A stretch of 64,000 bases of DNA from Gammaproteobacteria bacterium (lineage in GTDB: Bacteria; Pseudomonadota; Gammaproteobacteria; Competibacterales; Competibacteraceae), in assembly GCA_020846135.1 (NCBI GenBank), contig JADLEK010000018.1, positions 29,980 through 93,979 on the forward strand, read 5' to 3'. Shown piece by piece: positions 56,726 through 64,000 of this stretch; the first letter of the stretch is position 1, and every line of letters starts with the position of its first letter. The notes under the pieces were generated by a model. It was not told where the DNA came from. It saw only the letters and a list, made by a program, of their open reading frames with translations, and did no database searches. The position numbers and the translations under genes were made by a program.

Positions 56726-58546
56726 ATGCGCCCCGATTTCCGCCCTACCGAAACACCCCGCGAGCAACGTCGCGACTGGACCAACTTACGCGCCCTGTTG
56801 CCGTATCTCTGGGAATATCGCGGGCGGGTCTGGCTGGCGATCGGCTGTCTGGCGCTAGCCAAACTCGCTAATATCTGCGCCCCACTGGCCTTGAAACAGA
56901 TTGTGGATCAGCTCGATCCCCGGCTGGCGACCATTGTGCTGCCGGCCACTCTGCTGCTGGCCTACGGCGCACTCAGGCTTGGCAACGTCCTGTTCAGCGA
57001 ATTGCGTGATGTCGCGTTCGCCCGAGTCCGGTATCGGGCGATGCGCCGGCTGACCGTGCGAACCCTGGCGCATCTGCATAACCTGTCGCTGCGGTTCCAC
57101 CTGGAGCGCAAGACCGGCGCGATCAGTCGCGATCTGGAGCGCGGCGCCCGCAGTCTCAGCACCCTGCTGAATTATCTGGCGTTCAGCATTCTGCCGGTGC
57201 TGGTGGAATTTTCGCTGGCAGCGGTGTTGTTGCTGAGCCGCTATCCGGCTATTTTTACCCAGATCATTTTCGGCAGCGTCGCGGCCTATGTGGGTTTCAC
57301 GCTGGCGATGACCAATTGGCGAATGGAGCATCGTCACGCGATGAACCGGCTGGAATCGCAGGCCGGCAATGAAGCGCTCGACAGTCTGATCAACTACGAA
57401 ACCGTCAAATATTTTGGCAATGAGGACTGGGAGCTGCGGCGCTGTGACGCCACTCTGGCGCAATGGGAAAACAGCGCCGTTCTCAGCCAGACCTCGATGT
57501 CGGCGCTAAATTTTGGCCAGGGCGCGATCATTGCGGTCGGCGTCACCATTATTATGTGGGCCGCTGCTGACCGGGTCGCCGCCGGCCAGTTGACCATCGG
57601 CGATTTGGTGCTGGTTAACGCCCTCCTCCTGCAACTGTTCATCCCGCTGAATTTCCTCGGTATCGTTTATCGCCAGATCAAATACGCTCTGGCCGACATG
57701 GACGATTTAATCCGGCTGTTTGAACGCACCCCGGAAATCCGTGATGCGCCCAGCGCCGCGCAATTGCACGCCCAGCAAGGCGAATTGCGCTTTGAACAGG
57801 TCGATTTCGGTTATCAGCCGGAGCGGCAAATCCTGTTTGGGGTGAATTTCACCGTGCCGCCGGGGCGCAAACTAGCGGTAGTTGGCGCCAGTGGCGCCGG
57901 TAAATCCACCTTGGCCCGGCTGTTGTTCCGCTTCTATGACGTGAGTGGCGGGCGGATTTTGATTGACGGCCAGGATGTTCGCGCCGTGACCCAGCAGAGC
58001 TTGCGGGCGGCGATTGGCATCGTCCCGCAGGATACGGTGCTGTTCAACGATACGCTGGAGTACAACCTGGCCTATGCCCGACCCGGCGTCAGCCGCGAAG
58101 ACATTGCTGCTGCGGTCAAGATGGCGCAATTGCACGACTTCATCGCTGCGCTGCCGGCGGGTTACGACACGGTCGTGGGAGAGCGCGGCTTGAAACTGTC
58201 AGGCGGCGAAAAACAGCGGGTCGCTATTGCCCGCGCCATTCTTAAACGCCCGCGCATCCTGATTTTCGACGAGGCGACTTCGGCGCTGGACAGCAAGTCG
58301 GAACAGGCGATTTTGCAGGCGTTGCGCGCGGTAGCAGCGGAGCATACGACGCTGGTGATCGCCCATCGACTCTCCACGATTGTCGATGCAGATCAAATCC
58401 TGGTGCTGGATCATGGCCGGGTGCGGGAGCAGGGCAACCACCGTGAGTTGTTGCAACAGGACGGGTTATACGCCCAGATGTGGGCTTTGCAGCAGCAGGA
58501 ACAGGCCGCTCACGAGGCCGAGGCGCAGTTACTGAGCGGCGACTGA
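56726..58546 (+). CDS. ATM1-type ABC exporter (permease and ATPase)
   Basis: A 606-residue half-transporter of the ATM1/HMT1 group, bacterial relatives of mitochondrial exporters of glutathione-linked sulfur or metal compounds. Six membrane helices are followed by the ATPase: Walker A GASGAGKSTLARLLFRF, signature LSGGEKQRVAIARAI, Walker B ILIFDEATSALDS and H-loop VIAHRLSTIV. RKTGAISRDLERGARSL and YETVKYFGNE are ATM1-type hallmarks. The ATG at 56726 is used because the frame upstream lies in the terminator stem. No clear Shine-Dalgarno or own promoter is visible. Confidence 0.92.
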   Translation: MRPDFRPTETPREQRRDWTNLRALLPYLWEYRGRVWLAIGCLALAKLANICAPLALKQIVDQLDPRLATIVLPATLLLAYGALRLGNVLFSELRDVAFARVRYRAMRRLTVRTLAHLHNLSLRFHLERKTGAISRDLERGARSLSTLLNYLAFSILPVLVEFSLAAVLLLSRYPAIFTQIIFGSVAAYVGFTLAMTNWRMEHRHAMNRLESQAGNEALDSLINYETVKYFGNEDWELRRCDATLAQWENSAVLSQTSMSALNFGQGAIIAVGVTIIMWAAADRVAAGQLTIGDLVLVNALLLQLFIPLNFLGIVYRQIKYALADMDDLIRLFERTPEIRDAPSAAQLHAQQGELRFEQVDFGYQPERQILFGVNFTVPPGRKLAVVGASGAGKSTLARLLFRFYDVSGGRILIDGQDVRAVTQQSLRAAIGIVPQDTVLFNDTLEYNLAYARPGVSREDIAAAVKMAQLHDFIAALPAGYDTVVGERGLKLSGGEKQRVAIARAILKRPRILIFDEATSALDSKSEQAILQALRAVAAEHTTLVIAHRLSTIVDADQILVLDHGRVREQGNHRELLQQDGLYAQMWALQQQEQAAHEAEAQLLSGD

Positions 58547-58564
58547 GGAAACCCGAGCGGGGCC

Positions 58565-58588
58565 GGTTCCCATTGTGGTTCCCATTGT
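58565..58588. repeat. 12-bp tandem duplication
   Basis: GGTTCCCATTGT occurs twice in direct tandem in the short gap between the convergent ABC gene and the small gene. It is probably a recent slippage event. Confidence 0.7.
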
Positions 58589-58836
58589 TAATCGTCCCAA
58601 GCGATCTCGCCCAGCGCCAGCAACGCCCGCTCGGTTTCGCCCAGGACCGCCAGCACCCCGGCCTGCTGACGGCTTAGCCAGGCCAGCCGTTCCCGGCGTT
58701 CGGCAAGTTCATCGGCGTCCGGTTCACCATCGCGCAATCCGGCAGTCAGCTCGGCAATGACCTCCGCCAAATCGTCCAGCTCGTCACCCAGGTCCCGCCG
58801 CCGGATACGCAACTCCGGCCCGATGGAATCAGGCAT
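58588..58836 (-). CDS. Small charged helical protein of unknown function
   Basis: An 82-residue acidic protein, predicted almost fully helical (DLGDELDDLAEVIAELTAGL and ELAERRERLAWLSRQQAGV). A very strong Shine-Dalgarno (AGGAGGTGA) five bases before the ATG argues that it is real. No family recognised. It is divergent from fbp and preceded by a hairpin with a T-run. Confidence 0.75.
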   Translation of the reverse strand: MPDSIGPELRIRRRDLGDELDDLAEVIAELTAGLRDGEPDADELAERRERLAWLSRQQAGVLAVLGETERALLALGEIAWDD

Positions 58837-58854
58837 GGTTTCACCTCCTCACTG

Positions 58855-58876
58855 AAAAAACCCGGCTTGGCGCCGG
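58855..58876 (-). terminator. Hairpin with T-run upstream of the small gene
   Basis: On the minus strand CCGGC and GCCGG form a 5-bp stem with a 5-base loop (58876-58862), followed by G and six T. It ends about 20 bp before the start codon at 58836, so it acts either as an attenuator in that gene's leader or as a stop for antisense transcription. Confidence 0.5.
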
Positions 58877-58921
58877 CTGCCGCCTGAATTGTGCTTTGCA
58901 CCATCCGGGTCTGCTACACGT

Positions 58922-58927
58922 TATAAT
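58922..58927 (+). promoter_or_regulatory. Candidate fbp promoter -10
   Basis: A perfect TATAAT lies 90 bp before the fbp ATG. The region upstream gives only weak -35 candidates (TTGCAC at 20-bp spacing). Confidence 0.45.
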
Positions 58928-59016
58928 GCCCACCGGCAGCGGCCTTGCTCACGACCCGCCGCCGCGTCATACCCATGGTATTCAACCCCTTTTATCCAAC
59001 TTAAGGATAAGCACTC

Positions 59017-60036
59017 ATGCCTATCGGCACTACTATCACCGAATACATCATCGAAGAACAGCGGCGCATCGGCAGTGTTTCGGGCGATTTCACTGCGCTG
59101 ATCAATGACGTCGTGATCTCCTGCAAGACCATCGCCAGCGCCGTCCGCTACGGCAGCCTGGTCGGCGTACTGGGGGCCGCCGACACCGAAAACATCCAGG
59201 GCGAAACCCAGAAAAAACTCGACGTCATCTCTAACAACCTGTTTATCAAGCGCAACGAATGGGCCGGGCACGTCGCCGCCATGGCTTCCGAAGAAATGAC
59301 TGATGTTTACCACCTGCCGGCCCAATATCCCCGCGGCAAATACCTACTGGTGTTCGACCCACTGGATGGCTCCTCCAATACCGACGTCAACGGCGCAGTC
59401 GGCACCATCTTCTCGATCATGCGCCGCCCTGAAGGCTCGCTGGGCGAACCCACCGAGGACGATTTCCTGCAATCGGGCGATCATCAGGTCTGCGCTGGCT
59501 ATGCCCTGTATGGGCCATCCACCATGATGGTGCTAACCACCGGACATGGGGTCAATGGCTTCACCCTCGACCAGCGCATCGGTGAGTTCATCCTGACCAA
59601 TCCCGACATGAAAATCCCTGCGGACGCCAAGGACTTCGCGATCAACGCCGCCTATATGCGGTTCTGGGATCCGCCGATGCGTCGCTATATCGACGAATGT
59701 CTGGCCGGCAAGGAAGGCCCGCGCCGCCGCGATTTCAATATGCGCTGGGCCGGGGCGATGATCGCCGACGTGCATCGGGTGCTGTGCCAGGGCGGCGTGT
59801 TTCTCTATCCGATCGACAGCAAGCTGCGGTCCAAGCATCAGGAGGGCAAACTGCGCCTGTTGTATGAGGGCAATCCCATGAGCTTCATCGTCGAACAGGC
59901 GGGCGGGCTGGCGACCACCGGCGAGCAGCGGATCATGGCGCTGCAACCGACCAATCTGCACCAGCGTTGCCCGGTGATCATGGGTTCCCGCAACGAGGTC
60001 GAACGGATTATTTCCTATCATCTTGAAGCGCAATGA
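59017..60036 (+). CDS. fbp: Fructose-1,6-bisphosphatase class I
   Basis: Hydrolyses fructose-1,6-bisphosphate to fructose-6-phosphate in gluconeogenesis or carbon fixation. The metal-binding motif VFDPLDGSSNTDVNGAVGT is intact, as are GYALYGPSTMMVLTTGHGV and the late YEGNPMSFIVEQAGG. Length 339 is normal. AAGGAT precedes the ATG. It stands alone between the small helical gene and a signalling gene. Confidence 0.97.
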   Translation: MPIGTTITEYIIEEQRRIGSVSGDFTALINDVVISCKTIASAVRYGSLVGVLGAADTENIQGETQKKLDVISNNLFIKRNEWAGHVAAMASEEMTDVYHLPAQYPRGKYLLVFDPLDGSSNTDVNGAVGTIFSIMRRPEGSLGEPTEDDFLQSGDHQVCAGYALYGPSTMMVLTTGHGVNGFTLDQRIGEFILTNPDMKIPADAKDFAINAAYMRFWDPPMRRYIDECLAGKEGPRRRDFNMRWAGAMIADVHRVLCQGGVFLYPIDSKLRSKHQEGKLRLLYEGNPMSFIVEQAGGLATTGEQRIMALQPTNLHQRCPVIMGSRNEVERIISYHLEAQ

Positions 60037-60170
60037 ACCATTGCGAGCTAGCCGGCCTCCAGCGTCATTAACGGGAGGGGCCGGTTGGGCGCGTTCTTGC
60101 GCAAATTGTAGGAACGCGAATCAAAAGCCGTACTATACTAATCAGCATCTTGCCATCAGCATCCTGCATC

Positions 60171-60196
60171 CTCCTGCGCCGGTTCAGGCGCAGGAG
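60171..60196 (+). promoter_or_regulatory. Perfect stem-loop in leader of FimX-like gene
   Basis: CTCCTGCGCC and GGCGCAGGAG form a perfect 10-bp stem with a six-base loop, 38 bp before the ATG at 60235 and downstream of a possible -10 TATACT (60134-60139). No T-run follows, so it may act on translation or mRNA stability. The rest of 60037-60234 holds another imperfect hairpin (about 60053-60084) behind fbp. Confidence 0.45.
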
Positions 60197-60234
60197 AACT
60201 CCGCTAGTCAGAACCGTAACAACTAAGACTTGCC

Positions 60235-62694
60235 ATGGAACCAAAATTCGCCTCTTCGGACTCGCTCGCCGGTAAATTGCAACGCATTGAAGATCTCGCC
60301 GAAAAATTGGTGTACATCAAATGGAGCCGGGAGTTTTTCGTGTTGCTGCTGCGTTCGTCCCAGGACGTGCTGGCCTTGGCGCGCCCCCGCCCAGATTGTC
60401 GCCGCATCGTGGTGTTGGCCAAGCGACTCGAACAGCAGGTCAGCGAAGCGCTTGAAAAAGGCGAGCTGCCCCGAGGCGCGGACCGGGAGCGTCTGATGAG
60501 TATCGTTGACGCGCTGTGTCGCGCTACGTCAGATTTGGGCAGCAGTGGATCACCACCCGCGGACGAAACAACCACGATCCCGCTGTTTTCCCGATGGAGC
60601 CAAGGTGAATGGCCGTCGCCAGCCGGCGAAAAACCGGCCGTGAGTCTATGGCTGGTCGCCACCCCGGAATCCGCCCGCGATCTGACCCGCCGACTTGAAC
60701 AGCGCGGCGGTTTTCAAGTTCAGGTGTTTACCCATCTGGCCGAAATTCAGGCGCTACTGACTCAGTCCCGTCCGCCAGTCGCGATCCTGATTGACCTGGA
60801 CAGTCTGGCCGACCGCCAGGCGGCCTTGCCGGAACTGACTTCGTTACGCCAAGCGCTGATTCCGGAAATCCCACTGTTGTTTTTGGCTGACCGGGGCGAT
60901 ATTACCGCCCGGCTTGATGCGGTCGATGCCGGCGCTACCGGCTACTTCGTCAACCCGGCTGACCTGCCGGTGCTGCTGGAAACGCTCGAGGAACGGGCGC
61001 TGCAAATCCACAATCATCGGGTGCTGATTGTGGACGACCACCTGCCGTCTGCGCGTGAAGTGGCTCGCTGGCTGGAAACCCGGGGCATGATCACCCAGGT
61101 GCTGGCCCAACCCCTGCAAATTCTCCAGGCGCTCAACAATTTTCAGCCCAGCCTGCTGATCCTGAGCCTGGATCTGAAGGATATCGACGGGTTGATGCTC
61201 GCCCAAGCCGTCCAGCAACACGCCTCGTTCCGGGACCTGCCGCTGGCGCTGCTCTCGGCGCAGACCACTATCGGCCCGCGACTGGCCGCAACCGGGCTGA
61301 GCGGCGAGACCCTGCTGGGCAAACCGCCGAATCCGGAACTGCTGTTCACCGTCATCGCCAAGCGGCTACATCACGGATCGGGGTTATACCGCAAACTCAG
61401 CCAGCTCAGTCATCGGGATACGGTCAGCGGCCTGCATAACCGTCCGTATTTCCTCACCCGCCTGGAACAGGCGCTAGTTGCCACCGCCGCCAATACTCAG
61501 ACCGTCGCGATCATGCTCATTGCGCTCGACAACCTGCGCGTCATCGAAAGCCAGGATGTCGCCGCCGCCGACGAGGTCGTCGAACAGGCCGCCGCCCGCC
61601 TGCAAGCGGCGCTGGGCAATGACCCGCTGGCGGCCCGGTTTGGCGATGCCCTGTTTACAGTGCTACTCAGTTGCATTCATCAGGACGCGCTGCTGTCCAC
61701 GGCCAAAGCGGTGCAAACCCGCTTGGAAACCGAACCCTACCGGGTCGCCGGCCATGACTTCCAGTTGCGCACCAGCATTGGCATTAGCATCGCGAGTCCT
61801 GCGGTGCGCGAGGTTGCCGTGTTGATCCAGCAGGCCGATTTGGCCTGCGGTATGGCCCGCGACAGCAAGGACACCCGGATCCTCATCCAGCATGATGGCC
61901 AGCGCGCTGAACCGGAGGTTGAGAATCAGCGGCAGCGCCAGTTGCTGGAGGAAATCCGCGAGGCGGTGCAGCAGCAGCGGATGACCCTGCTGTTCCAGCC
62001 CACCGTGAGCCTGCGCGGCGACGCCACCGAACGCTACGAGGTGTTGTTGCGGATCCGTAATAGTCAAGGTTGGGAGCTGTTGCCGGAAACCGTTTTCACC
62101 CTGATCAAACGCCATCGGATTGGCATGGTGCTGGATCGCTGGGTGATCGCCCACTCGATCCGGATGCTGCGCGAACGGCAGGCGCAGGGACAATTAGCGA
62201 TCCTGTATATCAATATCTCGCCGACCATCCTGCAGGATGAGGAATTATTGAACTGGTTGCGAGGCGGCCTGCAAAAAACCGGCGTGTCGGCGGCCAGTCT
62301 GGTGTTCGAATTTTCTGAGCCGACCGCCGAACTGAACAAGCAGGCCTTGCTGCCGTTTTTGCAGCAAATCAAGGAACTCGGTTGCGGACTGTCGCTGGAT
62401 CATTTCAGCGGCCACGAACGTTCCCAGGCGCTTGCCCAGTTGTTGCAGGTCGATTGTGTCAAGCTGGATGCCAAGTTTGCCCATAACCTGATCAACGATA
62501 AGGAACGTCAGCAGGAACTCGGCCAACTGGCCCGGTCCCTGGCTCACCAGGGCATCACCACGGTCGTCACCGGGGTCGAGGACGCGAATGTCCTGCCCGC
62601 GCTGTGGGCGTGCGGTATTGACTATGTGCAGGGCTTCTTCCTGCAACGACCCCACACCGATCTGAGCTACAACTTCGGCCAGACGGTGTTTTAG
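60235..62694 (+). CDS. FimX-like protein: receiver modules with degenerate GGDEF and EAL
   Basis: An 819-residue cytoplasmic protein. After a helical N-terminus come two receiver-like domains (about residues 137-255 and 258-375), a GGDEF-like domain (about 385-555) and an EAL-like domain (about 570-810). The GGDEF site reads RFGDALF; the EAL motif is YEVLLRI (EVL); the DDFGTG motif is LDHFSG; the EGVE Glu is Thr (VTGVED). The second receiver has Ser at the phospho-acceptor position (LLILSLDLKDIDG). This pattern resembles Pseudomonas FimX, a c-di-GMP receptor controlling type IV pili, not an enzyme. The effector role is inferred. Confidence 0.85.
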   Translation: MEPKFASSDSLAGKLQRIEDLAEKLVYIKWSREFFVLLLRSSQDVLALARPRPDCRRIVVLAKRLEQQVSEALEKGELPRGADRERLMSIVDALCRATSDLGSSGSPPADETTTIPLFSRWSQGEWPSPAGEKPAVSLWLVATPESARDLTRRLEQRGGFQVQVFTHLAEIQALLTQSRPPVAILIDLDSLADRQAALPELTSLRQALIPEIPLLFLADRGDITARLDAVDAGATGYFVNPADLPVLLETLEERALQIHNHRVLIVDDHLPSAREVARWLETRGMITQVLAQPLQILQALNNFQPSLLILSLDLKDIDGLMLAQAVQQHASFRDLPLALLSAQTTIGPRLAATGLSGETLLGKPPNPELLFTVIAKRLHHGSGLYRKLSQLSHRDTVSGLHNRPYFLTRLEQALVATAANTQTVAIMLIALDNLRVIESQDVAAADEVVEQAAARLQAALGNDPLAARFGDALFTVLLSCIHQDALLSTAKAVQTRLETEPYRVAGHDFQLRTSIGISIASPAVREVAVLIQQADLACGMARDSKDTRILIQHDGQRAEPEVENQRQRQLLEEIREAVQQQRMTLLFQPTVSLRGDATERYEVLLRIRNSQGWELLPETVFTLIKRHRIGMVLDRWVIAHSIRMLRERQAQGQLAILYINISPTILQDEELLNWLRGGLQKTGVSAASLVFEFSEPTAELNKQALLPFLQQIKELGCGLSLDHFSGHERSQALAQLLQVDCVKLDAKFAHNLINDKERQQELGQLARSLAHQGITTVVTGVEDANVLPALWACGIDYVQGFFLQRPHTDLSYNFGQTVF

Positions 62695-62700
62695 ACAGCC

Positions 62701-63258
62701 ATGCGGGTCGATCCGGCGACCGGGCTGCTGGATGCGGCCCATTATCTGCCCTCGCCAAATGGCGATGATCGGCCGCTCGGAGTGGCGATCGATCTGATCG
62801 TGATCCACGGCATCAGCCTGCCACCCGGCGAGTTTGGCGGCCCCTGGATCGATGCCCTGTTTGCCAATACGCTCGATCTTGCTGCGCATTCCTACTTCCA
62901 GACCCTGAGCGGGCTACGGGTGTCGGCGCATCTCCTGATCCGCCGCGATGGCGAGTTGACTCAGTATGTGCCCTTTCACCGTCGGGCCTGGCATGCCGGC
63001 GCTTCGGAGTATGCCGGGCGGTCTCGCTGTAATGATTTCAGCATCGGCATCGAGCTGGAAGGCGCAGACCTGATTCCCTATACCGATCAGCAATATCCAC
63101 AACTGGCGGCGGCAATTCGGGCGATGTGGGCGACTTATCCGGCCATCACGCCCGACCGGCTGACGGGTCATACCGACATCGCCCCGGGCCGCAAGACCGA
63201 TCCGGGGCCGGCGTTCGACTGGGCGCGGCTGCGCCGGTTGCTGGAAGAGACGCGGTAA
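62701..63258 (+). CDS. ampD: 1,6-anhydro-MurNAc-L-alanine amidase AmpD
   Basis: Cytoplasmic zinc amidase that frees the stem peptide from anhydro-muropeptides during cell-wall recycling and thereby affects beta-lactamase induction in species with AmpR. Zn-binding regions are IDLIVIHGISLP and LTGHTDIAPGRKTDPGPAF (His and Asp). VSAHLLIRRDGELTQYV and RAWHAGASEYAGRSRCNDFS are typical. Length 185 fits. It begins 6 bp after the FimX-like gene and complements mpl. Confidence 0.96.
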   Translation: MRVDPATGLLDAAHYLPSPNGDDRPLGVAIDLIVIHGISLPPGEFGGPWIDALFANTLDLAAHSYFQTLSGLRVSAHLLIRRDGELTQYVPFHRRAWHAGASEYAGRSRCNDFSIGIELEGADLIPYTDQQYPQLAAAIRAMWATYPAITPDRLTGHTDIAPGRKTDPGPAFDWARLRRLLEETR

Positions 63259-63283
63259 CGACCCGACACTGCGGGTCTTCCCA

Positions 63284-63562
63284 ATGATCCAGTGCTTTCA
63301 GCAGATCGTCACAAAGACAGTAACCGAATACAATTTGAAGGTCCGTCGGGGTTCCGCCTATCGTTGTGTGGTAGAGGTACTCACAACGCTAGCAAACCCC
63401 GATGGATCTTGTTCTGTTAAGGTGGCAACTTGGATTATTTACCAATCTCAAATTCACGCAAACAAACTGGGTGCTGCCGTTTATACGGTTCCCTCCCAGT
63501 TTCCGATTCTGGACTGCCCATTTGAAAACAGCCGCCCACGGCTCGTACTATCTCAGGCTTAA
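63284..63562 (+). CDS. Doubtful small ORF
   Basis: A 92-codon frame 25 bp after ampD. Its composition is less GC-rich than the neighbours and the protein (e.g. YRCVVEVLTTLANPDGSCSV) matches no family I know. It overlaps the end of the kinase fragment by four bases on the other strand. It may be a decayed region that happens to be open. Confidence 0.3.
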   Translation: MIQCFQQIVTKTVTEYNLKVRRGSAYRCVVEVLTTLANPDGSCSVKVATWIIYQSQIHANKLGAAVYTVPSQFPILDCPFENSRPRLVLSQA

Positions 63563-63744
63563 ATGATAAACGCGACGGAGCAGGTATCGGAGTTGGCTAT
63601 ATAGCGCCCATTCAACACGGTGCGTGGCGGTAGATACAACCCACCGCCGGTTATCGCCTGACTCTCGGCAAATCCGCACTGCGGACACACCGCCGCGCCA
63701 CCGGTCTCGGCCATACAGCCCATGCACAGGTCTTGTAACCCCAT
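63559..63744 (-). pseudogene. Truncated N-terminus of a zinc-ribbon protein kinase
   Basis: 61 codons with a zinc ribbon (CMGCMAETGGAAVCPQCGF) followed by LPPRTVLNGRYI. This matches the start of bacterial Ser/Thr kinases in which a zinc ribbon precedes the kinase glycine loop (RYxxGRVLGxGGFGITY). The catalytic domain is missing: after RYI the frame is anonymous and stops. I read it as a gene 5' remnant. Confidence 0.5.
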
Positions 63745-64000
63745 GAAATCATCCCTTAAATTTGACGAATGGCGACAAGTGCTGAGTTTAACGTTTTTTA
63801 AGGCAGGTGTAGTAGGTAGTTACAGAAATTCTTACTTTTTTATTTCCAGCTACGTTTATCTAACATTGCGCAACCCCCCACCAAGCTTTTTTCAATATAT
63901 ATAACTTTTTGATTCTTAACAAAAGTCAACCTGATAAAGCTGACAAACGCGGGGGCCAAACAGCTTGAGGATCTTGATCCGTAATGCAGTGAGTCCTTCA
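63745..64000. other. AT-rich non-coding end of window
   Basis: No supported gene. The part 63775-63930 is AT-rich compared with the rest of the window and contains ATATATATAA-type sequence; the last ~60 bases return to mixed composition. It may be upstream DNA of the kinase remnant or the border of another accessory patch. Confidence 0.3.

Overview
The window is a gene-dense, GC-rich chromosomal segment of a gammaproteobacterium. The evidence is the rpsU-yqeY-dnaG-rpoD group divergent from tsaD, a yebC-ruvCAB run leading into tol-pal, a complete dcw cell-wall/division cluster ending in lpxC, an mpl-ubiX pair, and meso-diaminopimelate-type MurE. I cannot place the genus from sequence alone; an environmental lineage such as Competibacteraceae is only a weak guess.

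Layout. 1-4.5 kb (minus): macromolecular synthesis group rpoD, dnaG, yqeY, rpsU. 4.6-7.8 kb: tsaD, then a small accessory patch (helicase relic, HigA-like antitoxin, Gp49-like toxin fused behind an AbrB-type antitoxin fragment), then nadA. 7.9-17.1 kb (plus): lipase-like hydrolase, yebC, ruvC-ruvA-ruvB, tolQ-tolR-tolA-tolB-pal-cpoB, with a strongly repeat-expanded TolA. 17.2-20.0 kb (minus): a GAF/PAS/GGDEF/EAL protein. 20.1-38.3 kb (minus): dcw cluster transcribed mraZ-rsmH-ftsL-ftsI-murE-murF-mraY-murD-ftsW-murG-murC-ddl-ftsQ-ftsA-ftsZ-lpxC, with a clear sigma70 promoter and three MraZ operator units at the front and a strong terminator behind lpxC. 38.6-42.7 kb (plus): membrane protein, mpl, ubiX, an alpha/beta hydrolase and a membrane protein. 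42.8-46.4 kb (minus): HtrA/MucD-type protease and a PmrA/QseB-type two-component pair preceded by a PmrA-like box. 46.4-49.6 kb: an AT-rich spacer, RlpA-like protein, two small exported proteins, then (minus) a Trp/Gly/Asn-rich exported peptide and a SPASM-like cysteine-cluster protein. 49.7-55.8 kb: PlpD-like patatin autotransporter, cupin, cytochromes c' and b561, leuA with a possible leader peptide, tRNA-Arg. 56-63.3 kb: cytochrome c5, ATM1-type ABC exporter, small protein, fbp, FimX-like degenerate c-di-GMP protein, ampD. The end holds a truncated kinase N-terminus and AT-rich DNA.

Much of the window serves the envelope: peptidoglycan precursor synthesis and recycling (Mur enzymes, Mpl, AmpD, RlpA), septation (Fts proteins), the Tol-Pal constriction machinery, lipid A commitment (LpxC) and periplasmic quality control (HtrA).

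The best candidate for something undescribed is the pair at 48290-49579. It is a Tat-signal-bearing peptide whose mature part carries about ten aromatic W-x-N/D triplets, resembling substrates of cyclophane-forming radical SAM enzymes. Its neighbour carries a SPASM-like CxxC-x5-C cluster but no radical SAM CxxxCxxC motif. Secondary points are the PmrA-like box, the MraZ operator, the chimeric toxin-antitoxin patch, the leuA leader, the degenerate FimX-like protein and a dispersed intergenic repeat.
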